From: Acidobacteriota bacterium
Lineage (GTDB): Bacteria > Acidobacteriota > Terriglobia > Acidiferrales > UBA7541
Assembly (NCBI GenBank): GCA_003131985.1
Contig: PKWH01000215.1
Span: forward strand, 4,556-11,804
Reading direction: 5' to 3'
DNA length: 7,249 nt
How positions within the stretch are numbered: position 1 is the first letter of the stretch; each line of letters begins with the position of its first letter. The translations under genes were made by a program, and so were the position numbers. The notes under the pieces were generated by a model that saw only the letters and a program-made list of their open reading frames with translations, ran no database searches and had not been told where the DNA came from. This document shows positions 1 to 6,187 of the stretch, piece by piece.

Positions 1-270
1 TCCCACCAGTGGAGCCTGAATTTTGCTAACAGCAGAGGCGGAACCCTGAGCGTGCCCACGATTGGCGAGTTCAAAAATGGGCGCGGCGAGTTTTACGATC
101 AGGAAGCTTTTAACGGCCGAACGATTCTTGTTCGAAATGTCTGGTCGGACATCACTCCTGATTCGTGCCATTTCGAGCAGTCGTTCTCGGACGACGGCGG
201 CAAAACTTGGGAACTAAACTGGATTGTGACAGACACACGGATCAAAGATGAATCTGACAAGGCGCGCTGA
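1..270 (+). CDS. DUF1579-like conserved hypothetical protein (5'-truncated by window edge)
   Basis: The reading frame is open from base 1 and stops at TGA 268-270, giving 89 codons. The true start lies upstream; the GTG at 52 is internal, because the residues before it (QWSLNFANSRGGTL) already look like family sequence. The visible part carries the run GEFKNGRGEFYDQE, then a region rich in aromatic residues, FEQSFSDDGGKTWELNWI, and a charged tail. This pattern (F.NGRGEFY ... EQ.FS.DGGKTWE.NW) recurs in small conserved hypothetical proteins of Acidobacteriota and Bacteroidota related to DUF1579, which I believe form a calycin-like beta barrel. The biochemical role is unknown. No catalytic motif is visible, and a signal peptide, if any, would lie outside the window. 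The family call comes from recalled motifs. A stem-loop begins 5 nt after the stop. Confidence 0.75.
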   Translation, partial: SHQWSLNFANSRGGTLSVPTIGEFKNGRGEFYDQEAFNGRTILVRNVWSDITPDSCHFEQSFSDDGGKTWELNWIVTDTRIKDESDKAR

Positions 271-275
271 ATTTC

Positions 276-304
276 GCCGCATGCCAGACAGCGAATTATG
301 CGGC
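276..304 (+). terminator. Stem-loop just after the first gene, possible terminator without T-tract
   Basis: GCCGCAT (276-282) and ATGCGGC (298-304) form a perfect 7-bp stem around a 15-nt loop, starting 5 nt after the TGA. No T-run follows, so this is not a classic intrinsic terminator. It could be a 3'-end stabilising hairpin or a weak terminator. The inverted repeat is seen directly; the function is inferred from position. Confidence 0.4.
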
Positions 305-497
305 TGCGATATCATTCAGACGCTGGAAGCTACTTCCTTAGCTGCTGACAGGGAAAGCTGGAGCGCGGCGCCGAGTTTAACGTCTGCTCACCGCCCGGAT
401 TAGGTTGCGTCTAAGATGCTAACCAGGGGTCAGCAGTCACGATCCGTGGCCCGTTTCAGCAAGTCTTTTGATAATGCAAGTTGATATGAACCTTGAC

Positions 498-503
498 GGG
501 AGG
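498..503 (+). promoter_or_regulatory. Shine-Dalgarno site that fixes the DUF2911-TPR start
   Basis: GGGAGG ends 9 nt before ATG 513. The upstream in-frame ATGs (468, 474, 486) have no comparable site, and starting there would put about 9-15 polar residues ahead of a clean signal peptide. This supports 513 as the start. Confidence 0.75.
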
Positions 504-512
504 CACTCCCAC

Positions 513-1589
513 ATGAATCGAACAACTTTGCGAGGATTTCTGTTCTGCCTGCTGGTGGCAGCCGTGTCCGGCATCTTGCCGGGTGTAAGTTCGGCTCAAT
601 CGTTCGTACTCGATCTGCCTCTCGGCAGCCAACGCGCCGAAGTCTCACAGAGGATCGGGATTACCGATGTCACCATCGACTATCACCGGCCATTGGTGAA
701 CGACCGCAAGATTTGGGGTGCCCTGGTTCCGTACGGCAAGGTATGGCGCGCGGGCGCGAATGAAAACACCACGATCACGTTTAGCGATCCGGTCTTGGTC
801 GAAGGCAAGCCCCTCGACAAGGGAACCTACGGTCTGCATATGATCCCGAATGCCGACGAATGGACAATTATCTTCTCGAAGAACTCGACGTCTTGGGGCT
901 CGTTCACCTACGACCCGGCGGAAGATGCCCTCCGCGTCACCGTGAAGCCCAAGCCCGCGGATATGCACAACGCGCTCACCTACGACTTCGATCAGCTGCA
1001 GCCCGATTCCTCGGTAGTTGAACTAGAGTGGGAGAAAGTCGCAGCTCCGTTCAAGGTCTCGGTGGACGTGCACGACGTCGTGCAAGCCAGCCTGAAAAAA
1101 CAACTTCGCAATCTTTCGGGGTATACATGGATGAGCTGGGACGATGCGGCCAATTATCTGCTCGCCGAAAAGATCGCTTTGGACAATGCGCTCGCGTATG
1201 CAAACAAGTCCATCGAAAATGAAGACCGCTACGAAAACGAGCTGACCAAGTCGAAAGTCCTGACCGCGCTCAATCGCAAAGACGAAGCCGTCGCCGCGCA
1301 GAAGAAGGCCTTGGATCTCGCCAGCCCGCTCCAGATCCATTTATACGCTCGTCAGTTGCAGGGTGAGAAGCGCAGCGAAGAAGCGTTCGCAATCTTCCGC
1401 GAGAACGCCCAAAAACATCCGGACCAGTGGTTCGTGCATTCGGGGCTGGCTCGGATGTACTGTGCGCAGGGCAAGTTTGACGAAGCGGTTAAGGAAATGA
1501 AACTGGCCATGGCAGGAGCTCCGGACAATCAGAAGAGTTATTTGGATGGCCTGGAGAAACAGCTGGAGGCAAAGCAGGACATAAATTAA
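513..1589 (+). CDS. Secreted DUF2911 domain protein with C-terminal TPR repeats
   Basis: This 358-residue protein starts at ATG 513. Residues 1-28 form a signal peptide (Arg3/Arg7, hydrophobic core, small residues before a VSSA|QS cleavage site), so it is exported, probably to the periplasm. Residues about 34-178 match DUF2911: YHRPLVNDRKIWG (57-69), LVPYGKVWR (71-79), GANE (81-84), then the GTYGLHMIP and W.IIFSKN strands. DUF2911 has no established reaction. Residues about 225-350 are helical and TPR-like, with A..Y...SI, AVAAQKKALDLA, AFAIFRENAQKHP and ARMYCAQGKFDEAVKEMKLAM segments at about 34-residue spacing, suggesting protein binding. The DUF2911-TPR pairing is common in Acidobacteriota and Bacteroidota (recalled). 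The gaps on both sides (242 and 193 nt) and the stem-loop after the stop suggest a single-gene unit. The domain call is firm; the function is unknown. Confidence 0.92.
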   Translation: MNRTTLRGFLFCLLVAAVSGILPGVSSAQSFVLDLPLGSQRAEVSQRIGITDVTIDYHRPLVNDRKIWGALVPYGKVWRAGANENTTITFSDPVLVEGKPLDKGTYGLHMIPNADEWTIIFSKNSTSWGSFTYDPAEDALRVTVKPKPADMHNALTYDFDQLQPDSSVVELEWEKVAAPFKVSVDVHDVVQASLKKQLRNLSGYTWMSWDDAANYLLAEKIALDNALAYANKSIENEDRYENELTKSKVLTALNRKDEAVAAQKKALDLASPLQIHLYARQLQGEKRSEEAFAIFRENAQKHPDQWFVHSGLARMYCAQGKFDEAVKEMKLAMAGAPDNQKSYLDGLEKQLEAKQDIN

Positions 1590-1594
1590 TAGAC

Positions 1595-1642
1595 TGGAGA
1601 CGGCTGTCAACGGTTACCAATAAATTAATCGAGCCGTCTTCA
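1595..1642 (+). terminator. Stem-loop after the DUF2911-TPR gene
   Basis: The arms 1595-1605 and 1632-1642 pair over 11 positions. AGACGGCT/AGCCGTCT is a perfect 8-bp core, extended by one G-T wobble and two further pairs. The loop is 26 nt and AT-rich. The stem starts 6 nt after the stop. No T-tract follows, so intrinsic termination is uncertain. The loop repeats the 10-mer ATAAATTAAT (1620-1629) that also spans the stop codon (1581-1590). Confidence 0.45.
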
Positions 1643-1769
1643 CCGCCGCCTTCGAAGGCCCAAGACGTCAAAACCTGCCTGTTCCTGCTAAGGCTCCCGT
1701 GTTTCCTGTGCGGTACCCCCCTAGGTCTTTCGTACCATTTCCCTAGACATTAGTCCTAGTACACTGTTT

Positions 1770-1774
1770 GAAGG
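1770..1774 (+). promoter_or_regulatory. Shine-Dalgarno site choosing ATG 1783 for the HEAT-PilZ gene
   Basis: GAAGG ends 8 nt before ATG 1783. The alternative in-frame TTG at 1768 overlaps this site and has no purine-rich site at the right distance upstream, so ATG 1783 is the better start. Confidence 0.6.
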
Positions 1775-1782
1775 TTAACTTT

Positions 1783-4491
1783 ATGTCCAGCCTTCATCGT
1801 GACTTGACAGTTTTCAACGAACCCAGAGTGCCGAATGCCCGCGCGTTCATTCGAAGCTTGAATATCCTCCTTAAGTACGCTCGACTCTATGGTTTAGATC
1901 ATACTCGCTCCGCAGGCCAATTTGACTCGTCCTGGACCGAGCTTCAGGATGCCGTGGACGCCGCAGGACAGGGCGGCCTCTTGCTGGGGGCTTCAGGTTC
2001 TCAGCTTTTGCTCGACGGCGTGCCGTTGGAATCAACTCCCGCAGAACGCAGCTTTGCTGACTTGCTCACAAGTTCCGGCGTTGCCAGCATCGGTTTCACC
2101 ACCGGTGTCACTCGCGACGACTTTGCGAACCTGGTGAAAGCCTTCATGGAAACCGGACCCAGAGCCGGCACTCTCTCCGAGCGTCTCGAGCTGCATTTCG
2201 GAAAAAGAAACATTTCCGGTATTCGCGTGAACGAGATTCGATTCGTCGCCGAGGATTCAGGTTTTTCTGAAGCGCGCGTGGCCGCCACCCTCACTGCAAA
2301 AACTCTTGGCGCTGACGCTGACATGATCCAGGACTGGTTTCGAAGTCCTGAGAAAATGATTCAGCTTATCGCCGCAGCAGAAGGCGCCCATAGTGGTTCT
2401 GGTAACCAGGGAGCCGGCAGAACCGGCGGACCTGGAACGCTGGCTGGATCTACCGCCGCTGGCGCGCCCGCCTCCAATTTGCCCGGCGGAGGCCTGATCG
2501 CGGAAGTCTCCGGCGCATTCTCCCGTCTGGAAGAGGGTGAACTTCAAAGTTTGCTCAAACTGCTCGTGCAATTTGGCGAGGCGCAGAACTCCAAGACTCC
2601 TCAGCTCGATCAAAAGTCCTGGCAACACAAACTTGCCGGATTGCCCCAGAATGCTCAGGGAACTCTGCGGCAAGCTTTGGCCACCGTGGCCGCGAAATCC
2701 CCTTCCGCAAAGGTAGACGAGGCCATGCTCCTGCGGCTGGCGGAAGATTTGGCCATCAAATTCGCCATGGATCGCTACCAGCGCGGCGAAGTCCAGGTCA
2801 ATGCCGTGCGGCAGATGCTCGATCGCATGGGCCATGAACTCGATACGCTGCGAAAGCTATTGCGCTCGCGCGAAGACAAAATGGCCAGCGCTGGGATCTC
2901 CATGGAATCCCACGCCGATGTTCTCGATCGCCAGTTCTGGGCTGCCGTCCCCGAATCCGGCAAGAAACAAGTCTTGATGTCCAGCGAAGCCTGGTGCATC
3001 CCGCCGCGCAACGTGCATCAATACGTCGAAGAGCTTCTCGGCCGCGGTGAAGCGGATATCGCAGGAGACATCCTCCTTAAATATGCCACATGCGTCCGGC
3101 ACAAAGACTCGGAGGCTCGCAAGAAGGCCGCCATCGGGCTTGGCCAGCTTGCCGACCTTTTCAGCAAGGCCGCCAGCCAGCGTTTGCAGGATGCACTGGT
3201 CCAAATCGGCCAGCAGATGGCTGCGGAAAAGGACTCCGAACTTCAGACACTTTTGAGCGCCGCGTTCGTCCGCCTCAGTCAGGAATCGGCCACGCGCCGC
3301 TACTATCGCGCGATGCAGCAATCGCTTGATTCTCTCGCCGATCTCGAGGAATCGCGCCCCAGTTGGGTCCAAAGTTTGCGCCCGCGTGTTGGTATCGATA
3401 ATCGCGTTCCGGAATTTATCGAGGAAGCCCTAGCCGCCGAGCAGATGCCCGAAGGCCTCGTTGGCGTCCTTGTGCGCGTCCCGCAATCCTCGTCTGAACA
3501 TCTCGCCGTGCGCTTGGCGCGCTCTGGCCGCCGCACCGAGCGGGAAAGCATCGTCGCGCTTGCAAAATTAGTGGGTTCGCCCTGCACGAGACATCTGAAA
3601 GAAATTCTAAAAAACGAAGTGCCCGCCAAAGCTGCCACCGTCGTTGGCCTCCTGAGCCGTATGGAGCCACAGGCCGTCGAAGAACTTCTTCCGCCCCGGC
3701 TTCGCGACGGCGCACGCAGCTTTCACGATGCCATCGTGCGCCAGCTATCCATTGCGGGTGCGCCCGAGCGCGGCAAGATGCTCACCGATTCTCTTGAATT
3801 GTTCGACACCATGATCATCCCCTTGGCACTCGATGAAATCGGCTTGTGCGGCGACACCGAAACTGCGCCAAAGCTTCTGCGCATTGCCGAAGGAGAAGGC
3901 TTGCCTCCGGGTTCGGAATATCTGCGCGTCAAGGCTATCGAAGCGCTGGGCAGGATGCGCGCTCCCGTCGCTATCGATGATTTGCGCCGGTACGTCGAGT
4001 CGCGAAAGACTTTTGGCTGGGCCTATCCGGACGAGATTCGCATGGCTGCGGCGCAGGCTTTAGTGAAGCTCGACCCGGAATGGATTCAGGCTTTTCTGCC
4101 GAGCTCGGGACTCGATCCCAAAGTTCTGCCTCTTGCGCCGCTCGATCCCATCCCGGACCGTGATTTCGTGCGCCAACGCCGCTACCGTCGCGTTCGTCTC
4201 CCGCGTGCCGTGCCCGCTACAATCACTTCGGCGCGCGGAAAATTCACCTCCGCCATTAGCGTGCTCAGTCTCGATGGCGGCCTTCTGACCGGCGACATAC
4301 AAATTCCGGTTGGAACCGAAGCTACGCTGAAAATTCCCGCCGGCTTGCGTTCCATCAGCATGCACGCGGTTGTGCGATTCGTTCGCTCGCAGCAAGCTGG
4401 CTTTGAAATGATCGGCATCGGCCTGGAAGACCGCGCAAAGTTGCGCCGCCTGCTCGTCTCGCTCGGCGGCCCCGACGCGATCATTCGCTAG
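1783..4491 (+). CDS. HEAT-repeat protein with conserved N-terminal module and C-terminal PilZ domain
   Basis: A 902-residue protein with no signal peptide or membrane segment, so probably cytoplasmic. Residues about 15-125 form an alpha/beta module with YGLDHTR (36-42) and LLLGASGSQLLLDGVPLE (66-83), which I recall only from large acidobacterial HEAT proteins. Residues about 200-237 are a Gly/Ala/Ser-rich linker. Residues about 330-375 are a charged, coiled-coil-like helix (VRQMLDRMGHELDTLRKLL). Helical HEAT-like repeats follow to about 780 (for example ARKKAAIGLGQLADLF and VKAIEALGRMRAPVAIDDL). Residues about 797-895 are a PilZ domain: RRYRRVRLPR carries the RxxxR motif, and VLSLDGG is a degenerate [DN]xSxxG motif with Val in the Asp/Asn position. 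PilZ domains bind cyclic di-GMP, so a c-di-GMP-responsive scaffold is likely by inference, with ligand binding uncertain because of the degenerate motif. It stands alone with a terminator-like hairpin after it. The partner is unknown; motility, adhesion or secretion are plausible. Confidence 0.9.
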   Translation: MSSLHRDLTVFNEPRVPNARAFIRSLNILLKYARLYGLDHTRSAGQFDSSWTELQDAVDAAGQGGLLLGASGSQLLLDGVPLESTPAERSFADLLTSSGVASIGFTTGVTRDDFANLVKAFMETGPRAGTLSERLELHFGKRNISGIRVNEIRFVAEDSGFSEARVAATLTAKTLGADADMIQDWFRSPEKMIQLIAAAEGAHSGSGNQGAGRTGGPGTLAGSTAAGAPASNLPGGGLIAEVSGAFSRLEEGELQSLLKLLVQFGEAQNSKTPQLDQKSWQHKLAGLPQNAQGTLRQALATVAAKSPSAKVDEAMLLRLAEDLAIKFAMDRYQRGEVQVNAVRQMLDRMGHELDTLRKLLRSREDKMASAGISMESHADVLDRQFWAAVPESGKKQVLMSSEAWCIPPRNVHQYVEELLGRGEADIAGDILLKYATCVRHKDSEARKKAAIGLGQLADLFSKAASQRLQDALVQIGQQMAAEKDSELQTLLSAAFVRLSQESATRRYYRAMQQSLDSLADLEESRPSWVQSLRPRVGIDNRVPEFIEEALAAEQMPEGLVGVLVRVPQSSSEHLAVRLARSGRRTERESIVALAKLVGSPCTRHLKEILKNEVPAKAATVVGLLSRMEPQAVEELLPPRLRDGARSFHDAIVRQLSIAGAPERGKMLTDSLELFDTMIIPLALDEIGLCGDTETAPKLLRIAEGEGLPPGSEYLRVKAIEALGRMRAPVAIDDLRRYVESRKTFGWAYPDEIRMAAAQALVKLDPEWIQAFLPSSGLDPKVLPLAPLDPIPDRDFVRQRRYRRVRLPRAVPATITSARGKFTSAISVLSLDGGLLTGDIQIPVGTEATLKIPAGLRSISMHAVVRFVRSQQAGFEMIGIGLEDRAKLRRLLVSLGGPDAIIR

Positions 4492-4503
4492 AGCCTGTTT
4501 CGC

Positions 4504-4530
4504 GACTGACTCCAGTCATTTCTTTTTTTT
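4504..4530 (+). terminator. Probable intrinsic terminator of the HEAT-PilZ gene
   Basis: GACTG (4504-4508) and CAGTC (4513-4517) form a 5-bp stem with a 4-nt loop, followed by A and a T-rich run (4519-4530, eleven T in twelve bases). It begins 13 nt after the stop. The stem is short but the T-tract is the best in the window. Confidence 0.55.
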
Positions 4531-4680
4531 GTGCTTGTCCCCCACTGCATTTGCCCGCGCTCGGTGATACTGCTTGCGAATCATTTCTATATCGAATCTT
4601 TACCGCTCTGGTAACCCTGACCGCCTAAACTCGCTCGGCTCGATCTGGGATTAGACACAAAGAAGTGCTAGGCTCCCGAC

Positions 4681-4797
4681 GTGAAAGGCCAGCTCAAGGT
4701 ATCTACACCGGCGGAATACATCGCGAAGCTCGAAGAACCGCGCAAGAGCCAAGGAGGTTGGCGGCTTGTCCACAGACCAGTCGAAGCGCGCTTGTGA
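4681..4797 (+). pseudogene. Probable remnant of a DUF1801 (YdhG-like) gene, 5' end only
   Basis: From GTG 4681 there are 38 codons to TGA 4795-4797. The first part reads VKGQLKVSTPAEYIAKLEEP followed by RKSQ, which closely follows the typical start of DUF1801 proteins (TPAEYIA.LPEPR+S). After Gln24 the similarity stops abruptly (GGWRLVHRPV...), and the frame ends where a normal family member would continue for roughly 90 more residues. I see no Shine-Dalgarno site before the GTG and no continuation of the family in the other frames, since the DUF4442 gene starts 12 nt later. The simplest reading is a gene truncated by deletion. A functional 38-residue peptide or a chance match is possible. 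Family recognition rests on recalled motifs. Confidence 0.45.
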
Positions 4798-4809
4798 TTT
4801 TATTGAGGG

Positions 4810-5301
4810 ATGCCGCGTGCAACTTGGCAGGAGCGCAACTTGAAAACTTTGAAGCTCCCCATGCGATTGCGTCTAAATCTCTATGCTCCGTTTCTGGGCG
4901 CCGGAATCCGCATCAAGCGCCTCGCGCCCGGCTGGAAAGAAGTTGACGTCGAGATGAAGCTCCGCTGGTGGAACGCGAATTACGTCGGCACCCACTACGG
5001 AGGCTCGCTGTACTCCATGACCGACCCCTTCTTCATGGTCATGCTGATCGAAAACCTGGGCAAGGACTACATCGTCTGGGACAAGTCCGCAACCATCCAC
5101 TTCAAGAAACCCGGCCGCGGAACCGTTTTCGCCGAGTTCCGCCTGACCGATCAGCAGATCCACGAAATCAAGGAAGCTCTCACCACCGAAAAAAAGATCG
5201 AGCGAGTCTTCACCGTCGAGGTCAACGACAGATCCGGCGCAGTCATCGCCGAAGTCGAAAAGCTCTTGCACATCCGCAGAAAAGACCATAACTCCGCCTA
5301 G
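4810..5301 (+). CDS. DUF4442 family protein, hotdog-fold thioesterase-like
   Basis: This 163-residue protein is close to the usual DUF4442 length. Conserved blocks: LNLYAPFLGAGIRI near the N-terminus, VDVEMKLRWWNANYVGTHYG, then GGSLYSMTDPFFMVML, a central VWDKSATIHFKKPGRGTV strand, and a closing VEKLLHIRRK. GTHYGGSLYSMTD (60-72) sits where PaaI-type hotdog thioesterases carry HGG....LAD, and Asp72 aligns with their acidic residue. Acyl-thioester binding or hydrolysis in the cytoplasm is therefore likely, but no member that I know of defines the substrate. The start is uncertain: ATG 4810 has a purine run directly abutting it (poor spacing), TTG 4840 has AGGAG at 6 nt, and ATG 4861 has only weak GAAG. 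All three keep the domain. I kept 4810 because the WQERNLKTLKLP stretch resembles homologue N-termini. The gene follows the DUF1801-like remnant by 12 nt and precedes a separate secreted-protein gene. Confidence 0.88.
   Translation: MPRATWQERNLKTLKLPMRLRLNLYAPFLGAGIRIKRLAPGWKEVDVEMKLRWWNANYVGTHYGGSLYSMTDPFFMVMLIENLGKDYIVWDKSATIHFKKPGRGTVFAEFRLTDQQIHEIKEALTTEKKIERVFTVEVNDRSGAVIAEVEKLLHIRRKDHNSA
4829..4833 (+). promoter_or_regulatory. Strong Shine-Dalgarno site favouring an internal TTG start in the DUF4442 gene
   Basis: AGGAG lies 6 nt before in-frame TTG 4840, the best site near this gene. If used, the protein would be 153 residues and begin with MKTLKLPMRL. It competes with ATG 4810, whose GAGGG (4805-4809) touches the start codon. 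Confidence 0.45.
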
Positions 5302-5338
5302 ACGGATTGCATGCCCTCTTTTCTTAGACCGTAGGATC

Positions 5339-5368
5339 TTGCTATGCGTCATGGGATCGGTGTACAGT
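5339..5368 (+). promoter_or_regulatory. Candidate sigma-70-type promoter for the four-Cys secreted protein
   Basis: TTGCTA (5339-5344, 4/6 to the -35 consensus) and TACAGT (5363-5368, 4/6 to the -10 consensus) are 18 nt apart. Predicted transcription would begin near 5375, just before GGAGG 5381 and GTG 5392. The position is good and the match only moderate. Confidence 0.3.
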
Positions 5369-5380
5369 CCACAGCCAATC

Positions 5381-5385
5381 GGAGG
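5381..5385 (+). promoter_or_regulatory. Shine-Dalgarno site fixing a GTG start
   Basis: GGAGG lies 6 nt before GTG 5392, near-ideal spacing. The upstream in-frame ATG 5344 has no such site and would bury the signal peptide behind 16 polar residues. Confidence 0.8.
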
Positions 5386-5391
5386 CTTGCG

Positions 5392-5784
5392 GTGAACACG
5401 CGATATCCCATTTCATTCCTTGCTCTGCTGGCCGTCTCGATTCTCACACTCGCGTATCAGGTCGACGCGCAGAGACCCAGAAATAGAGCCCAAGTGCACT
5501 CGCTCCAGGCAACCACCGACTCCTCCGGGTCGCATCCTGACAAAACGGACATCACCGGACCCGTAACCTTCACTTGCCTCAACGCCGTTTCGGAGACTCC
5601 GAATACACGGCCTGCGCCGGCCTGCCGCATCACCGCCCCGGGATTCAACGGAACATTGGTCATTGGTAAAACTGCCAACGCGACCGGCGCTGGCACTGTC
5701 ACTCTTAGCTGCGTTGGCCAAGGCTACCTGCGTTGTTCCGCTCGCGTGGACATCCCCGCGCCCGGCGCCTCCCCGCCCAGCTAA
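5392..5784 (+). CDS. Small secreted four-cysteine protein of unknown function
   Basis: A 130-residue protein starting at GTG 5392. Residues 1-26 form a signal peptide (Arg4, hydrophobic core FLALLAVSILTLA, cleavage VDA|QR). The mature part, about 104 residues, starts basic (QRPRNRAQ) and has a polar Ser/Asp/Thr-rich linker. It then has a beta-rich segment with four cysteines at 62, 78, 107 and 115: VTFTCLNAVS, PACRITAPGFNGTLVIG, GTVTLSCVGQGYLRCSARV. Alternating hydrophobic residues and the even cysteine count suggest a small exported beta domain with two disulfides; this is inference. The tail is Pro/Ala/Ser-rich (PAPGASPPS). I recognise no family. It has its own strong ribosome site and a candidate promoter, and lies 90 nt after the DUF4442 gene, so it is probably transcribed alone. 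The gene is well supported by signal peptide and start signals; its role is unknown. Confidence 0.78.
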   Translation: MNTRYPISFLALLAVSILTLAYQVDAQRPRNRAQVHSLQATTDSSGSHPDKTDITGPVTFTCLNAVSETPNTRPAPACRITAPGFNGTLVIGKTANATGAGTVTLSCVGQGYLRCSARVDIPAPGASPPS

Positions 5785-5826
5785 CCCTTCACGCCTCAAT
5801 CCGCGAATACGAAGCTGAAAGTCCAC

Positions 5827-5863
5827 AGCACGCAGGTCCTTGAATTCCGCCGAACAGCGTGCT
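5827..5863 (+). terminator. Stem-loop downstream of the four-Cys protein gene
   Basis: AGCACGC (5827-5833) and GCGTGCT (5857-5863) form a perfect 7-bp stem with a 23-nt loop, 42 nt after the stop. There is no T-run. It may be a 3'-end hairpin or a chance pairing. Confidence 0.3.
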
Positions 5864-6048
5864 ACCGTCCCTCGTGATTAAATTAGAACAACTTCGAGCC
5901 CCCCGCCAAAATTCAGCGAAGAAAACAGCGCTACTTCGAGTAAGGGCCGCAACCCCGCGTAAGGGAACTGTGAAACCAGGAATATCAACTGAACTAACAG
6001 ATGATGATTTGCTGGGCGATATTGCCGTCGCCTTTATTCGCAGGGGCG

Positions 6049-6068
6049 CGGGCGCACGCCCGGCTTTT
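6049..6068 (+). terminator. GC-rich hairpin followed by four T
   Basis: CGGGC (6049-6053) and GCCCG (6058-6062) pair around a 4-nt loop, followed by GC and TTTT (6065-6068). This is a weak intrinsic-terminator shape. It is 264 nt past the nearest upstream stop, so the transcript it would end is unclear. Confidence 0.25.
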
Positions 6069-6187
6069 GGGTCCCGGACGATTCAGCGCGACGCCCCAGT
6101 TGAGTCCCGAATGTCCTTGAGGGCCACGGTTTTGGCGTCTTCCATCGTTACGAAGGGCTCCCAGCTTTCCGCGAATTGCCGCAGATT

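Noticed and set aside
2257..2835. 192-codon minus-strand frame opposite the HEAT-PilZ gene
   Set aside because: Antisense shadow in GC-rich coding DNA; no domain and no start signal.
4600..4614. Small hairpin TTACC-GCTCT-GGTAA
   Set aside because: Only 5 bp, no T-run, not positioned against a gene end or start.
4652..4674. TAGACA with TAGGCT downstream as a promoter for the DUF1801-like frame or DUF4442
   Set aside because: The spacer is 11 nt, too short for a sigma-70 promoter, and the -10 match is 3 of 6.
4665..4946. 93-codon + strand frame overlapping the DUF4442 start
   Set aside because: Its composition (many Arg, Ala, Ser, no domain pattern) is that of an out-of-frame reading; the DUF1801-like and DUF4442 frames explain the same bases better.
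4873..5352. 159-codon minus-strand frame opposite DUF4442
   Set aside because: It mirrors the codon structure of the DUF4442 gene (Asp/Val/Gly-rich antisense pattern) and has no family motif.
5941..5965. TAAGGG repeated twice near GGGCCGCAACCCC, considered as a riboswitch core
   Set aside because: The surrounding bases do not match the conserved cores of the cobalamin or GEMM riboswitches, and no gene lies close downstream.
5879..6028. Minus-strand open stretch with hydrophobic residues (LLVQLIFLVS)
   Set aside because: No start codon with a ribosome site, no family resemblance, and stops on both sides; likely chance.
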